From Raineyella sp. W15-4 (lineage in GTDB: Bacteria > Actinomycetota > Actinomycetes > Propionibacteriales > Propionibacteriaceae): 64,000 nt of DNA. Positions 34,760-44,515 of the stretch are shown here, piece by piece. Both the position numbers and the translations under genes were made by a program. The notes beneath the pieces are model-generated. The model did not search any database. It was given only the letters and a program-made list of their open reading frames with translations, and was not told the origin of the DNA. Within the stretch, counting starts at the first letter, position 1. Each line of letters starts with the position of its first letter. The stretch is taken from NCBI RefSeq assembly GCF_033170155.1, contig NZ_CP137079.1, forward strand, positions 2,542,001-2,606,000, written 5' to 3'.

Positions 34760-35641
34760 GTGACGCCCGTGAAGCAGTACCCCGTGACCCCCGTCCTCCA
34801 TCTGCCGGCCGGCATCGACCGCCCCGAGTACGCCGACAAGGCGAAGGACGACCCCACGATCGACGTGTACACGGGCTCCGACGTGCAGAGCGCCGAGACC
34901 GTCGAGAAGATGCGCGAGGTCAGCCGGATCGCCGCGAACGCCATGCACGAGGCGGGCCGGGCGGTCGCCCCCGGGGTCACCACCGATGCGCTGGACCGGA
35001 TCGCCCACGAGTACATGTGCGACCACGGCGCCTACCCCTCGTCACTGAACTACCGGGGGTTCCCGAAGTCGATCTGCACCTCGGTCAACGAGGTGATCTG
35101 CCACGGCATCCCCGACCTGCGGCCGCTGCAGGACGGCGACATCGTCAAGGTCGACGTGACGGCGTACAAGAACGGCGTGCACGGTGACAACTGTCACACC
35201 TTCCTCTGCGGCGAGGTGGCCCCGGAGGTGGTCGACCTGGTGGACCGTACCCGGGAGGCGATGAACCGTGCGATCAAGGTGGTCAGGCCGGGGCGCCGGG
35301 TCAACGTCATCGGCCTGGCGATCGAGAAGTACGCCAAGCGGTTCGGCTACGGGGTGGTCCGCGACTACACCGGTCACGGGGTGCACACCGCCTTCCACTC
35401 CGGTCTGGTCATCCCGCACTACGATTCGCCGTTCGCCACCACCGTGATGCAGCCCGGGATGACGTTCACCATCGAGCCGATGATCACGTTGGGCGGCTAC
35501 GACTGGTACCAGTGGGACGACGGGTGGACCGTGCTGACCAAGGACAGCAGCGTCTGTGCCCAGTTCGAACAGACCCTCGTCGTCACCGACGACGGTGCCG
35601 AGGTGCTGACGGTGGCCGACGACCCGGTCGTGGATCACTGA
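34760..35641 (+). CDS. map: Methionine aminopeptidase type I
   Basis: A 293-residue enzyme removing the initiator Met of nascent proteins. The five metal ligands are in [35 protein letters not shown] and the late FEQTLVVT. The roughly 40-residue N-terminal extension before the core is usual for actinobacterial MapB-like enzymes. The GTG start follows a leaderless-type -10. Confidence 0.96.
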   Translation: MTPVKQYPVTPVLHLPAGIDRPEYADKAKDDPTIDVYTGSDVQSAETVEKMREVSRIAANAMHEAGRAVAPGVTTDALDRIAHEYMCDHGAYPSSLNYRGFPKSICTSVNEVICHGIPDLRPLQDGDIVKVDVTAYKNGVHGDNCHTFLCGEVAPEVVDLVDRTREAMNRAIKVVRPGRRVNVIGLAIEKYAKRFGYGVVRDYTGHGVHTAFHSGLVIPHYDSPFATTVMQPGMTFTIEPMITLGGYDWYQWDDGWTVLTKDSSVCAQFEQTLVVTDDGAEVLTVADDPVVDH

Positions 35642-35656
35642 CCGATCCGGGTCGAC

Positions 35657-35662
35657 TAGATT
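35657..35662 (+). promoter_or_regulatory. -10 box TAGATT for the RbsA-like gene
   Basis: TAGATT in the 112 bases between map and the ATPase gene; predicted leader about 85 nt, ending in a strong AGGAGG ribosome binding site. Confidence 0.4.
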
Positions 35663-35753
35663 TGGGGAGGCGCGCGTCGGGCAGCACCCCGGCCCGTGCC
35701 AGGCCCCCCGCCCCGGCCCCGCTCCGGGCTTCCAGTTCCCAGGAGGACAACGC

Positions 35754-37655
35754 GTGGACACGCTCCTCGATATCGTCGGCATCACCAAGTCCTTCGGCAG
35801 CAACCGCGTCCTCGACGGGGTCGACCTGTCCGTCGGCCGTGGTGAGGTCGTCGGCATCGTCGGTGAGAACGGCGCCGGCAAGTCCACCCTGATGTCGGTC
35901 TTCTCCGGCATCCTGCAGGCCGACGGCGGGACGATGCGCCTCAACAACGCGCCGTACTGGCCCAAGGACAGCGCGGATGCCCAGTCGCGGGGTGTCGGCA
36001 TCATCCAGCAGGACTTCGTCCTGGATCCGGAGCTGACCGTCGCCCGGGCGATCTTCCGCAACACCTACCAGGCGGACCGTCCGCAGCGGGCCCTGGTGCG
36101 GCCGGCTCAATGGCTGCTCGACGACGCCGCGGTGGGACTGGACCCGGACACGCCGCTGGGCGCCCTCGCCCACGCCGAGCAGGGGCTCGTCGAGGCTGTC
36201 CGGCTGCTGGCCGAGGACGCCCAGCTGGTGATCATGGACGAGGTGGCGGCGACGCTGAACGTCCGGGAGATCGACCAGCTGCACTTCATCATCAGCCGGC
36301 TGACCCGGCAGGGCCGGTCGGTGCTCTACGTGTCCCACCGCCTCCACGAGGTGCAGGCGGTGGCCACCCGGATCGCCGTGGTCCGCAGCGGCCGGATCCC
36401 GGAGATCCTCGACCCGCAGCGGGTGTCGACCGAGGACATCGCCGCGCACATGCGCAGCCGCGCGGCCCGGCGCGCCTGGTTCCCGGACCGGATGGACGAG
36501 GAGTTCGCCCGTGAGGAGGCGGCGGCGACCGGGGCGAGCGATCACCCGCCGATCCCCCCGGGGTACCCGTCGGCGAGCGGCCCGGCGGCGTACGTGGAGC
36601 AGCCGACCCACCCCGAGTCGCCTCGCGGATCCGCCTTCGGACGGACGTTCTCGCCCTCGTACCCGCCCTCGTCGACGTCGTACGCACCGTCCCCCGCCCC
36701 GGCCCCGGTTGCCGAGTCCGCGACGATGTGGGCGACCCCGAGCGCGCCGACCACCACTTGGACCAAGGCCGAGCCGGTCCGGGTCGACGAGTCCGCCACC
36801 GAGGCTCCGGCCGCCGGTCGCGGACGGCGCGCCATCGCCTCCGATGACGGGCGTACGTACGCCGACGAGTCGGTCGACGAATCCCTGCAGGTCGTCCTCG
36901 AGGTGGCCGGCCTGAACGCGCCGGGGATGAGTGGCCAGCCCGTCCATGACATCGCGTTCAGCGTCTTCTCCGGTGAGGTGCTCGGGATCACCGGGCCCCG
37001 CCGCGCGGGTCAGGACGCGATCGTCGGGGCGCTCAACGGCCGTGCCCCGGGCACCTTCCGGACGCTGCGGATCAACGGCTACAACCGTTCCATCTCCTCC
37101 CCGGAGGACGCCGCCCTGCTGAAGGTCGCCTACCTGGCCGGACCGGACGAGGAGACCGGTGACGAGCACAAGCGTTCCGTCGCCCGTGCGATGATGACCG
37201 GCGGGTGGGCCGACGGCTCCAGCTTCGATTCGGAGGTCGAGGGGATCGCGACGATCCTCGGGGCGTTGGAGAAGCTCCAGTCGGCCGCCAAGCGGCTGCG
37301 CGGCCGCCGGGCGCTGCGTCATGGCGAGAAGCTGGAGACGGTCGGTTCCACGTTGTCCGGCGGCCAGCAGCAGATGGTCCTGCTGGATGAACTGATGACC
37401 CAGGACGCCGACGTGCTGATCGTCAACGAGCCGGGACGTGGCCTGGACTTCGACGCCCGCACGGTGATGCAGGAGAAGCTGTCCGCTGCCGCCGAGAACG
37501 GCGCCGCGGTGCTGCTGGTCTCCTCCGACGTCGACGAACTGGTGCGCAGCTGCCGCCGGGTGCTGGTGCTGGACCGGGGGCGGATCGCCCGTACGGTCGA
37601 GGGTTCGCCGTTGTCGCCCGACGACCTCTCCGCGGCGCTGGCGCACCTCGGCTGA
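35754..37655 (+). CDS. Orphan RbsA-like tandem ATPase with a proline-rich linker
   Basis: A 633-residue protein with two RbsA/MglA-type ATPase halves. Half 1 (1-235) has Walker A GENGAGKST (38-46), Walker B LVIMDE (158-163) and switch His195, but its signature loop reads LGALAHAEQG, without SGG. Half 2 (376-633) has LSGGQQQM (534-541) but Walker A reads GPRRAGQD and Walker B NEP. A Walker-A1/signature-2 site can thus form and the other cannot. In RbsA itself half 2 is also degenerate. Residues 245-375 are a Pro/Ser/Thr-rich linker, not usual in the family. No permease or binding protein is adjacent, so a transport role is not established. GTG start preceded by AGGAGG. Confidence 0.85.
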   Translation: MDTLLDIVGITKSFGSNRVLDGVDLSVGRGEVVGIVGENGAGKSTLMSVFSGILQADGGTMRLNNAPYWPKDSADAQSRGVGIIQQDFVLDPELTVARAIFRNTYQADRPQRALVRPAQWLLDDAAVGLDPDTPLGALAHAEQGLVEAVRLLAEDAQLVIMDEVAATLNVREIDQLHFIISRLTRQGRSVLYVSHRLHEVQAVATRIAVVRSGRIPEILDPQRVSTEDIAAHMRSRAARRAWFPDRMDEEFAREEAAATGASDHPPIPPGYPSASGPAAYVEQPTHPESPRGSAFGRTFSPSYPPSSTSYAPSPAPAPVAESATMWATPSAPTTTWTKAEPVRVDESATEAPAAGRGRRAIASDDGRTYADESVDESLQVVLEVAGLNAPGMSGQPVHDIAFSVFSGEVLGITGPRRAGQDAIVGALNGRAPGTFRTLRINGYNRSISSPEDAALLKVAYLAGPDEETGDEHKRSVARAMMTGGWADGSSFDSEVEGIATILGALEKLQSAAKRLRGRRALRHGEKLETVGSTLSGGQQQMVLLDELMTQDADVLIVNEPGRGLDFDARTVMQEKLSAAAENGAAVLLVSSDVDELVRSCRRVLVLDRGRIARTVEGSPLSPDDLSAALAHLG

Positions 37656-37728
37656 TCGGAGCTCGAGATGTCCGCCGACACCGCCCCGAGGGTCCAGGCG
37701 ATCCGGGCGTGGCTGCGGTGATAGTTGG

Positions 37729-38090
37729 CGGACGAGTCGAGCTGTAAGCCGGGTTCTGTAACGCCCGAAGGCGCCGACGACCATCTGTCTTGGACCGCTG
37801 TTGCCAGCGGCCTCACGCGACCTACCCGGGAGCTCGGGCGAGCAGCCCTCGAACGCTCCCTGTCTGGTCTTGCTCCGGGTGGGGTTTACCGAGCCACCCC
37901 AGTCACCTGGGGTGCTGGTGGTCTCTTGCACCACCGTTTCACCCTTACCCGCCGTGGCGGCGGGCGGTCTGCTTTCTGTGGCACTGTCCCGCGGGTCACC
38001 CCGGGTGGGCGTTACCCACCACCCTGCTCTGCGGAGCCCGGACTTTCCTCAGCACTCGCGTGCCGCGGCCGTCCGCTCGACTCGTCCGAC
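37729..38090 (-). ncRNA. rnpB: RNase P RNA, class A
   Basis: On the minus strand the sequence shows the bacterial RNase P landmarks: GAGGAAAGTCCGGGCTCC near the 5' end, ACAGAAAGCAGACC, GGTAAGGGTGAAACGGTGG, CAAGAGACCACCAGC and the 3' ACAGAACCCGGCTTACAG. The P1 helix pairs GGACGAGTCGAGC (38087-38075) with GCTCGACTCGTCC (37742-37730). It cleaves 5' leaders from pre-tRNAs. Ends are estimated from the P1 helix. The reading frames across it are chance. Confidence 0.96.
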
Positions 38091-38144
38091 GCACCAGTCT
38101 ACGCCATCTCCTGCCCCCACGCCGACGGCGGACGACCGGCGGGT

Positions 38145-39614
38145 TCACTCGTGCGGGCCGCCGCGGCCGGGCCCCAGCACCCGCTCGACGAGGCTGAACT
38201 CGGTCCTTCCCTGGGCGATGTCGACCCGGTCGAGTCGTACCCGCAGCCGCTCGCCCAGCTGGGGCGTACCGACCACATCGGCCTCGACCGCCGGCTTGTT
38301 GATCATCACCCGGGCGCGCTCCGGGGACTTACCCCGCAGCTCGATCACGGTGCCGACGAACTCCTGGCCGACCCGCCCGGAGAGAGTCAGTGCCTCGGTC
38401 ATGTCGATGATCGAGTGCTCGAAGGTGGCGGCGCGGCTGTTGGAGGCGTTCATCTCCTCCGGCAGGCGTTCGTACGCGGCCAGCACCCACTCGGGCACCG
38501 GCCGCCCGGCACACAGCGCCACGCAGGTCTCCTCGGTGTACCGATCGACCAGCCGGCGCAGCGGCGCGGTGACGTGGGCGTACTCGGTGGCCAACGCGGC
38601 GTGGACGTCCAGCAGCGGGTGGGTCCCGGCGAACGCGTCGTAGTCGGCGCCCCGGAACAGCATCGTCGCGGCGTACCCCATCGCCGCGTCCTCGGGGCGG
38701 TGCATGTCCAGCGTCCGGATGAACTCCGGGTAGGGCTGTCCGGTCGGCCAGGGGATCTCGAGGGCGGCCGCGGTACGCCGCAGCTTGGACAGCGCGGTCT
38801 CCTCGGCGTGCGGCAGGGTGCGCAGGATGCCCACGTTGTGGTCGAGCATGATCCGGGCGGCGGACATCCCGGTGAGCAACGAGATCTGGGCGTTCCAGTC
38901 CTCGATCCGGACCGGGCGGCGGAACTTCAGCCGCCAGCGGCCCGGGGAGCGGACCTCGATCTCCTGTTCCGGGATGGTGAGGCTGACCCCGCCACGCGCC
39001 GTCTCCCGTTCCTCGCGCAGCAGCCCGACCTCGCGGAGCAGGTCGAGGGAGTCGTCCGCCCGGTCGGTGTCCAGTTCCATCTGGACCTCGTCGTAGCTGA
39101 GCTGGGCGCGGGACCGGACCAGCGCGCGCCGGACCTCCTTCTCCACCGTCGCCCCGTCGGCGTCCAGCCGGATCTGCCACAGCAGCGCCGGCCGCACCTC
39201 GCCGGGGAGCAGGCTCGCCGCCCCTTCCGAGAGCACCGGCGGGTGCAACGGGAACCGCCGGTGCGGGGCATAGAAGGTCTGGCCGCGGCGATGGGCCTCG
39301 ACATCGATCGGGTCTCCGGGCCGGACGAAGGCGGCGATGTCGGCGATCGCGTACGACACCAGATAGCCGGACCCGTCCCGGCCGATCTGGACCGCCTGGT
39401 CGAGGTCCCGCGAGCCGGGGGGATCGATGGTGACCAGCTCGAGGTCCGTACGATCGAGGGCCGGCAGACGGGGTGCCCGGGCGGCCTCGTCGGCGGCGGC
39501 CAGCACCTCGGCGGGAAAACCGTCCGGGATGTTGAGCCTCGCCTGCAGACGGGCGACCCCCTCGGCGAGCGCGGACGGGACGATGCCATGCAGGTTGAGA
39601 TGGCGCGCTGGCAT
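38145..39614 (-). CDS. RNB-domain ribonuclease (RNase II/R family)
   Basis: A 489-residue exoribonuclease core. The catalytic Asp cluster is in DPPGSRDLDQAVQI, followed by VSYAIADIAAFV, HRRGQTFYAPHRRFPLHPPVLSE and the late YAHVTAPLRRLVDRY. Compared with RNase R or II it lacks the N-terminal cold-shock domains and the S1 domain, and ends after a short beta region; such reduced forms are common in actinobacteria. A TAGGGT box six bases upstream supports ATG 39614. Confidence 0.92.
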   Translation of the reverse strand: MPARHLNLHGIVPSALAEGVARLQARLNIPDGFPAEVLAAADEAARAPRLPALDRTDLELVTIDPPGSRDLDQAVQIGRDGSGYLVSYAIADIAAFVRPGDPIDVEAHRRGQTFYAPHRRFPLHPPVLSEGAASLLPGEVRPALLWQIRLDADGATVEKEVRRALVRSRAQLSYDEVQMELDTDRADDSLDLLREVGLLREERETARGGVSLTIPEQEIEVRSPGRWRLKFRRPVRIEDWNAQISLLTGMSAARIMLDHNVGILRTLPHAEETALSKLRRTAAALEIPWPTGQPYPEFIRTLDMHRPEDAAMGYAATMLFRGADYDAFAGTHPLLDVHAALATEYAHVTAPLRRLVDRYTEETCVALCAGRPVPEWVLAAYERLPEEMNASNSRAATFEHSIIDMTEALTLSGRVGQEFVGTVIELRGKSPERARVMINKPAVEADVVGTPQLGERLRVRLDRVDIAQGRTEFSLVERVLGPGRGGPHE

Positions 39615-39620
39615 GTGACC

Positions 39621-39626
39621 ACCCTA
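39621..39626 (-). promoter_or_regulatory. -10 box TAGGGT, leaderless RNB gene
   Basis: TAGGGT, then 6 nt, then ATG at 39614. Confidence 0.55.
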
Positions 39627-39670
39627 CGCGCGGGCTGCGGTGGGGCCACGGACCTCGCCCGGGGACGGGC

Positions 39671-40414
39671 TCAGAGGCCGGACTCCGGGGTCCGGATCAG
39701 GATCCGCCCGCACTCGGCGCACCGCAGCACGTCATCGGCGGCGGCCGCGGCGTACGCCCGCAGGTCGGACGCGTTGGCCGCCAACCCGCAGCCCTCGCAG
39801 CGGCGGGCCACCAGGGCGGCCGCTCCCGACCCGACGTGCTGACGGATCTTCTCGTACAGTGCGAACAGGTCCCGCGGCAGTTCCACCACGTACCCGGCAC
39901 GGACCGCCAGCTGGCCCTTCGCCTCGGTGTCGATCGCCTGGGCGGCCTTCGTCCGGGCCGCGACCGCCTCCTTGAGCCGGGTGTCCAGTCCGGCCCGACG
40001 TCCGGCGACCTCGTCCCGGGTGGCGGTGGCCTGCTCGAGCTGCTCCATCACCTCGAGCTGGGCATCCTCCAGTTCGCCGATCCGGCGGTCGAGATGGGCG
40101 ACCTCGTCGACCAACCCACGGAGCGCCTTGGCGTCCACATCACCGGCGTCGATCCGCGCCTGGTCACGGCGGCGGCGCTCCCGCACCGGCTCCAGGTCCG
40201 CCTCGGCCCGCCGCTGCTCCAGTTCACCGTCGGCCACCGCCGTCTCCGCGGCGGTCAGCTCGTCGTCGATGGTGGCCAGCTCGGCCTGGATCCGCAGCAC
40301 CTCCGCGTGCTCGGGCAGGCTCTTCCGTCGATGCGCGAGCCGGACGAGGGTGGTGTCGACCTTGTTCAGGTCAAGAAGCCTGCGCTGTGCGCTCGCCGGG
40401 GCCTTCATCGCCAT
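39671..40414 (-). CDS. C4-type zinc-ribbon, coiled-coil protein
   Basis: A 247-residue protein. Residues about 15-165 form a long antiparallel coiled coil with heptads, and the C-terminus has a zinc ribbon with CEGCGL and CAECGRIL. This is the conserved bacterial family formerly called DUF164, studied in Helicobacter and Chlamydia as flagellar/type III accessory proteins but of unclear role in actinobacteria. It lies upstream of the RNB ribonuclease on the same strand. Start ATG 40414, with GGAGG four bases upstream; 40408 is also possible. Confidence 0.9.
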   Translation of the reverse strand: MAMKAPASAQRRLLDLNKVDTTLVRLAHRRKSLPEHAEVLRIQAELATIDDELTAAETAVADGELEQRRAEADLEPVRERRRRDQARIDAGDVDAKALRGLVDEVAHLDRRIGELEDAQLEVMEQLEQATATRDEVAGRRAGLDTRLKEAVAARTKAAQAIDTEAKGQLAVRAGYVVELPRDLFALYEKIRQHVGSGAAALVARRCEGCGLAANASDLRAYAAAAADDVLRCAECGRILIRTPESGL

Positions 40415-40593
40415 TCGTCCTCCGCTGTTCCGATGTGGTCTCCCACTCTATCGACCCCGGCCGCGCCGCACCGGCGTCCCGCGCTCCGAGGACCACGGCG
40501 TACCATCCCGGCCGGTGGCACGCCGCGCTGGCGACGGCCACGACCGGTCTGATCAGATCGGCCTGTTTTCGCCCGCCCCACCTCGGAGGTCCC

Positions 40594-41820
40594 ATGGCCA
40601 ACGCCCTCACGTCCGGTGAGCCCATCGGCCGCAGCACCTACCTGCGGCTCGTCGTCGTCCTCGGCCTGCTGGCCGCCATCGGGCCGCTGTCCACCGATGT
40701 CTACCTGCCGGCCTTCCCGGACATGGCCCGTGAGCTCGGCGCCACCCACAGCCAGATCCAGGCCACCCTGGCCGGCTCCCTGATCGGCCTGGGCCTGGGC
40801 CAGCTGATCACCGGGCCGCTCTCCGACGCCCTGGGCCGCCGGCTGCCGGTGATCACCGGCATGGCAGCGCACGTCGTGCTGTCGATCGGCTGTGCGCTGA
40901 CCGGCGACGTACGGATCCTGATCGCACTGCGGGTGCTGCAGGGGCTGGCCGGCACCGCCTCGGCGATCACGGCGATGGCGGTCGTCCGCGATCTCTTCAC
41001 CGGCGAGCGGGCGGCGACCCTGATGTCACGGCTGATGCTGGTGATGGGCCTGGCGCCGGTGCTCGCCCCGTCGATCGGCGGGGCAATGCTGCGGATCATG
41101 TCGTGGCAGGGCACCTTCGTGTTCCTCGCCGGTGCCGGGCTGGTGCTGCTGGTCGCCGCAGTGTTCTTCCTGCCCGAGACACTGCCGGCCGAGCGGCGGA
41201 TGGAGTTGCATGTCGGCGCGACCCTCGGCGCCTACCTCCGGCTGTTCCGCGACCCGGTGGTGATCGCGATGGTCGTCGGCAGCGCCGCCGCGGCAGGCAC
41301 CCTGTTCAGCTACATCTCCGGCTCCTCGTTCATCCTCCAGGTGCAGTACGGCCTCACCCCGACGGTGTACGCCGTGGTGTTCGGCGGGATCGGCCTGTCC
41401 ATGGTGGTCGGGGGTCAGCTGAACCCGCTGCTGCTGCGCCGGTTCGGCCTGGCCCGGACCGAGCTGGCCGCCACCCTCGGGTCGGTGGTCGTCGCCGCGG
41501 TGATGGTCCTCGTCGTCGCCACCGGGGTGGGTGGGGTGGTCGGCTTCGTGGCCCCGCTGCCGTTCGCGATGGCGCTGGTGGCGATGCACAACGCGAACCT
41601 GACGGTGATCGCACTGCACCGCCAGGGCCGCTCGGCGGGGACCGCTGCCGCGCTCCTCGGCGCGGTCCGGTTCGGCGTCGGCGGCGCCCTGGCGCCGGTC
41701 GTCGGCCTGGTCACCCGGGACAGCCCCACCCCGCTGGCGGTGATCCTGCTGATCACCAGCCTGGTCGGGATGGCCGCGTTCCTGGTCGTCCGGCCCCGGC
41801 TGTCGGCATACCTGGGGTGA
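40594..41820 (+). CDS. Bcr/CflA-type MFS multidrug efflux transporter
   Basis: A 408-residue 12-segment membrane protein. Family landmarks are STDVYLPAFPDMARELGA after the first helix, the GQLITGPLSDALGRRLPVI motif A between helices 2 and 3, and the motif C glycine-rich helix LMLVMGLAPVLAPSIGG. Such pumps expel drugs such as bicyclomycin or chloramphenicol, or metabolites, by proton antiport. Start ATG 40594 follows CGGAGG. Confidence 0.93.
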   Translation: MANALTSGEPIGRSTYLRLVVVLGLLAAIGPLSTDVYLPAFPDMARELGATHSQIQATLAGSLIGLGLGQLITGPLSDALGRRLPVITGMAAHVVLSIGCALTGDVRILIALRVLQGLAGTASAITAMAVVRDLFTGERAATLMSRLMLVMGLAPVLAPSIGGAMLRIMSWQGTFVFLAGAGLVLLVAAVFFLPETLPAERRMELHVGATLGAYLRLFRDPVVIAMVVGSAAAAGTLFSYISGSSFILQVQYGLTPTVYAVVFGGIGLSMVVGGQLNPLLLRRFGLARTELAATLGSVVVAAVMVLVVATGVGGVVGFVAPLPFAMALVAMHNANLTVIALHRQGRSAGTAAALLGAVRFGVGGALAPVVGLVTRDSPTPLAVILLITSLVGMAAFLVVRPRLSAYLG

Positions 41821-41866
41821 GGCCCGCACCGAGGGTCGGACCGGGCCACTCCCGCGGCCCCGGTGC

Positions 41867-41872
41867 CAGAAT
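41867..41872 (+). promoter_or_regulatory. -10-like box CAGAAT, leaderless pepP
   Basis: CAGAAT (TAGAAT-like), then 7 nt, then ATG at 41880. Confidence 0.4.
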
Positions 41873-41879
41873 GGGAGCC

Positions 41880-43379
41880 ATGGCTGAAGACGAGGTCACC
41901 ACCACCGAGAAGCTGCCGAACCGCCAGAGCCCGTTCTCCGAGGCCTTCCGCGCGTTCATCGTCGAGGGGTGGGCCCCGTACTCCTCGGATCTCCCGGACC
42001 GATTGCCGGCCGCGGACCCGGCGGTCGACCGACGGGCGGCCATCGGCGCTGCCTTCCCCGGCGAACGCCTGGTGATCCCGGCCGGCGGGCTCAAGGTCCG
42101 CAACAACGACTGCGACTACCGGTTCCGGCCCCACTCCGCCTTCGCCCACCTGTCCGGGCTGGGCACCGACCGGGAGCCGAACGCGGTGCTGGTGCTGGAG
42201 CCCACCGACGCGGGCCACGGGGCGACGCTCTACGTCAAGCCCCGCGCCCCGCGGACCGACGAGGAGTTCTACGCCAGCTCCCGCTACGGCGAGATGTGGG
42301 TCGGCCAGCGCGAATCGCTGGACGAGATGTCGGCGATGACCGGGCTGGCCTGCGCGCCGATCGACCAGCTGCCCGCGGCGCTGGCCAAGAACGCCGACTC
42401 CACCCGGATCCGGATCGTCCGCGAGGCCGACGCCGAGCTGACCGCCCGGGTGGACGCGCTGCGCGAGCAGTACGGCACCCGGGGGACCAGCGACGACGAG
42501 CAGCCCTCCCCGGACGACGAACTGGCCACCGCCCTGTCGGAACTGCGGCTCACCAAGGACCCGTTCGAGGTCGACCAGATGCAGCTGGCCTGCGACCGCA
42601 CCGCCGCGGCCTTCACCGAGGTCGTCCGGTCCTTCCCCGATGCCGTCGCGAAGGGCCGCGGGGAACGCTGGGTGGAGGGGGTCTTCGGGCTGTACGCCCG
42701 CCACGAGGGCAACGCCGTCGGCTACGACACCATCGCCGCCGCCGGCGACCACGCCTGCACCCTGCACTGGATCCGCAACGACGGCGAGGTCCGTGACGGC
42801 GACCTGATCCTGATCGACGCCGGCATCGAGGTCGACACGCTCTACACCGCCGACATCACCCGGACCTTCCCGGTGAACGGCCGGTTCAGCGACCCGCAGC
42901 GCAAGGTCTATGACGCCGTCCTGGCGGCCGCGGACGCCGCCATCGCAGTCTGCCGCCCGGGCACCACCTTCGCCGACGTCCACCGGACCGCGATCACCGT
43001 CCTCGCCGAGCGCCTGTACGCGTGGGGTCTGCTGCCGGTGCCGCCGGAGGTGTCGGTCTCCGAGGAGGGCGGCCAGCACCGCCGCTGGATGGTGCACGGC
43101 ACCTCGCACCACCTGGGCATCGACGTGCACGACTGCGCCCAGGCGCGCAACGAGAACTACCGGCTCGGCACCCTGCGCGAGGGGATGATCATCACCGTGG
43201 AGCCGGGGCTCTACTTCAAGTCCACCGATCTGCTGGTGCCCGAGGAGCTGCGCGGGATCGGCGTACGGATCGAGGATGACATCCTGATCACCGCGGACGG
43301 CCCGCGGGTGCTGTCGGACAAGCTGCCGCGCAGACCCGAGGACGTCGAAGCCTGGATGGATCCACTGCTGAAGGGATAG
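41880..43379 (+). CDS. pepP: Xaa-Pro aminopeptidase (aminopeptidase P)
   Basis: A 499-residue M24 metallopeptidase removing N-terminal residues before proline. An N-terminal creatinase-like domain (RNNDCDYRFRPHSAFAHLSG) precedes the pita-bread domain with ligands in LILIDAGIEVDTLYTADITRTF, GTSHHLGIDVHD, ITVEPGLYF and GVRIEDDILIT. The first residues are acidic and no signal peptide is present. A gap of three bases to corA suggests one transcript. Confidence 0.95.
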   Translation: MAEDEVTTTEKLPNRQSPFSEAFRAFIVEGWAPYSSDLPDRLPAADPAVDRRAAIGAAFPGERLVIPAGGLKVRNNDCDYRFRPHSAFAHLSGLGTDREPNAVLVLEPTDAGHGATLYVKPRAPRTDEEFYASSRYGEMWVGQRESLDEMSAMTGLACAPIDQLPAALAKNADSTRIRIVREADAELTARVDALREQYGTRGTSDDEQPSPDDELATALSELRLTKDPFEVDQMQLACDRTAAAFTEVVRSFPDAVAKGRGERWVEGVFGLYARHEGNAVGYDTIAAAGDHACTLHWIRNDGEVRDGDLILIDAGIEVDTLYTADITRTFPVNGRFSDPQRKVYDAVLAAADAAIAVCRPGTTFADVHRTAITVLAERLYAWGLLPVPPEVSVSEEGGQHRRWMVHGTSHHLGIDVHDCAQARNENYRLGTLREGMIITVEPGLYFKSTDLLVPEELRGIGVRIEDDILITADGPRVLSDKLPRRPEDVEAWMDPLLKG

Positions 43380-43382
43380 CAC

Positions 43383-44510
43383 ATGGCCCGGTCGTTGTTC
43401 CCCACCCGCCGTCCGGCCGTCCCCGGCCACCCGTCCCCCGGGCCGATGGACCCGCCACGTACCCTCCCGGAACGCCCGCACGGCGACTGGGCCGGCGACG
43501 ACATCCCCGACGACATCCCCGACTCGGTGGTGAACTGGGGCTGGTACGTCGACGGGACCCGGCAGGACTGCGAGAGCCTGGCGGAGGCCACCGCACACGC
43601 GCTGGCCGACGAGGGGTTCGTCTGGCTCGGCCTGCACGACCCCGACGACGAGGACATGGCGGGTCTCGCCCGCCGCTTCAACCTGCACCCGCTGGCCATC
43701 GAGGACGCTGTCGAGGGCCACACCCGGTCCAAGCTGGAACAGTTCGGCCGGACCCTGTTCCTGGTGGTCTCCACGGTGGCGTACGTGCCGCAGCGCCAGC
43801 GCCCGGAAACCTCGGAGATCGTCACCACCGGCCAGATCATGGTCTTCGCCGGCACCGGCTTCGTGATGACGGTGCGCCGTGGGGAGCAGACCTCGCTGAA
43901 GCGGCTGCGGAAGTCCCTCGAGAAGCATCCGGACCGCCTGGAACACGGGCCCGCCTCGGTCCTCTACGCGGTGCTGGACACCGTGGTCGACTCCTACCAG
44001 CAGGTCGTCAACGACTTCGAGGAGGACGTCGACGAGGTCGAGGCGCTGGTCTTCTCCGAGGAGGGCTCGGGGACGGTCGAGCAGGTCTACCAGATCAAGC
44101 GCGAACTGATCGAGTTCAAACGCGCGGTCGCCCCGCTCGGGGTGCCGCTGCACAATCTCGCCACCCGGCCGTACAAGGCGATACCGGCGGAGGCGCAGGC
44201 GTACTTCCGCGAGGTCGCCGACCACCACACCGAGGCCCGTGAGGCGATCCAGTCCTACGACGAGGTGCTGTCGACGATCCTCGCCGCCTCGCTCAACCGG
44301 TTGTCGGTGGGGCAGAACGAGGACATGCGCAAGATCTCCGCGTTCGTCGCGATCGCGGCAGTGCCCACGCTGATCGCCGGCATCTACGGGATGAACTTCG
44401 ACAACATGCCGGAGCTGCACTCCCCGTACGGCTACTTCGTCGTCTGGGGCGTCATCCTCGCCCTGATGGCCACCCTGTTCGTGCTGTTCCGGCGCAACAA
44501 CTGGCTGTGA
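43383..44510 (+). CDS. corA: CorA-type magnesium/cobalt transporter
   Basis: A 375-residue pentameric ion channel. The hallmark YGMNFDNMPEL (GMN motif) closes the first of two C-terminal membrane helices; the second is YFVVWGVILALMATLFVLF. The long cytoplasmic N-terminus with EDAVEGHTRSKLEQF is normal. The first roughly 50 residues are Pro-rich and longer than usual. Start ATG 43383 after AAGGGA. Confidence 0.94.
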   Translation: MARSLFPTRRPAVPGHPSPGPMDPPRTLPERPHGDWAGDDIPDDIPDSVVNWGWYVDGTRQDCESLAEATAHALADEGFVWLGLHDPDDEDMAGLARRFNLHPLAIEDAVEGHTRSKLEQFGRTLFLVVSTVAYVPQRQRPETSEIVTTGQIMVFAGTGFVMTVRRGEQTSLKRLRKSLEKHPDRLEHGPASVLYAVLDTVVDSYQQVVNDFEEDVDEVEALVFSEEGSGTVEQVYQIKRELIEFKRAVAPLGVPLHNLATRPYKAIPAEAQAYFREVADHHTEAREAIQSYDEVLSTILAASLNRLSVGQNEDMRKISAFVAIAAVPTLIAGIYGMNFDNMPELHSPYGYFVVWGVILALMATLFVLFRRNNWL

Positions 44511-44515
44511 GCCGG

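Noticed and set aside
37725-39842. A long plus-strand open frame over the rnpB region
   Set aside because: The first 360 bases are RNase P RNA on the other strand and the rest is antisense to the RNB ribonuclease.
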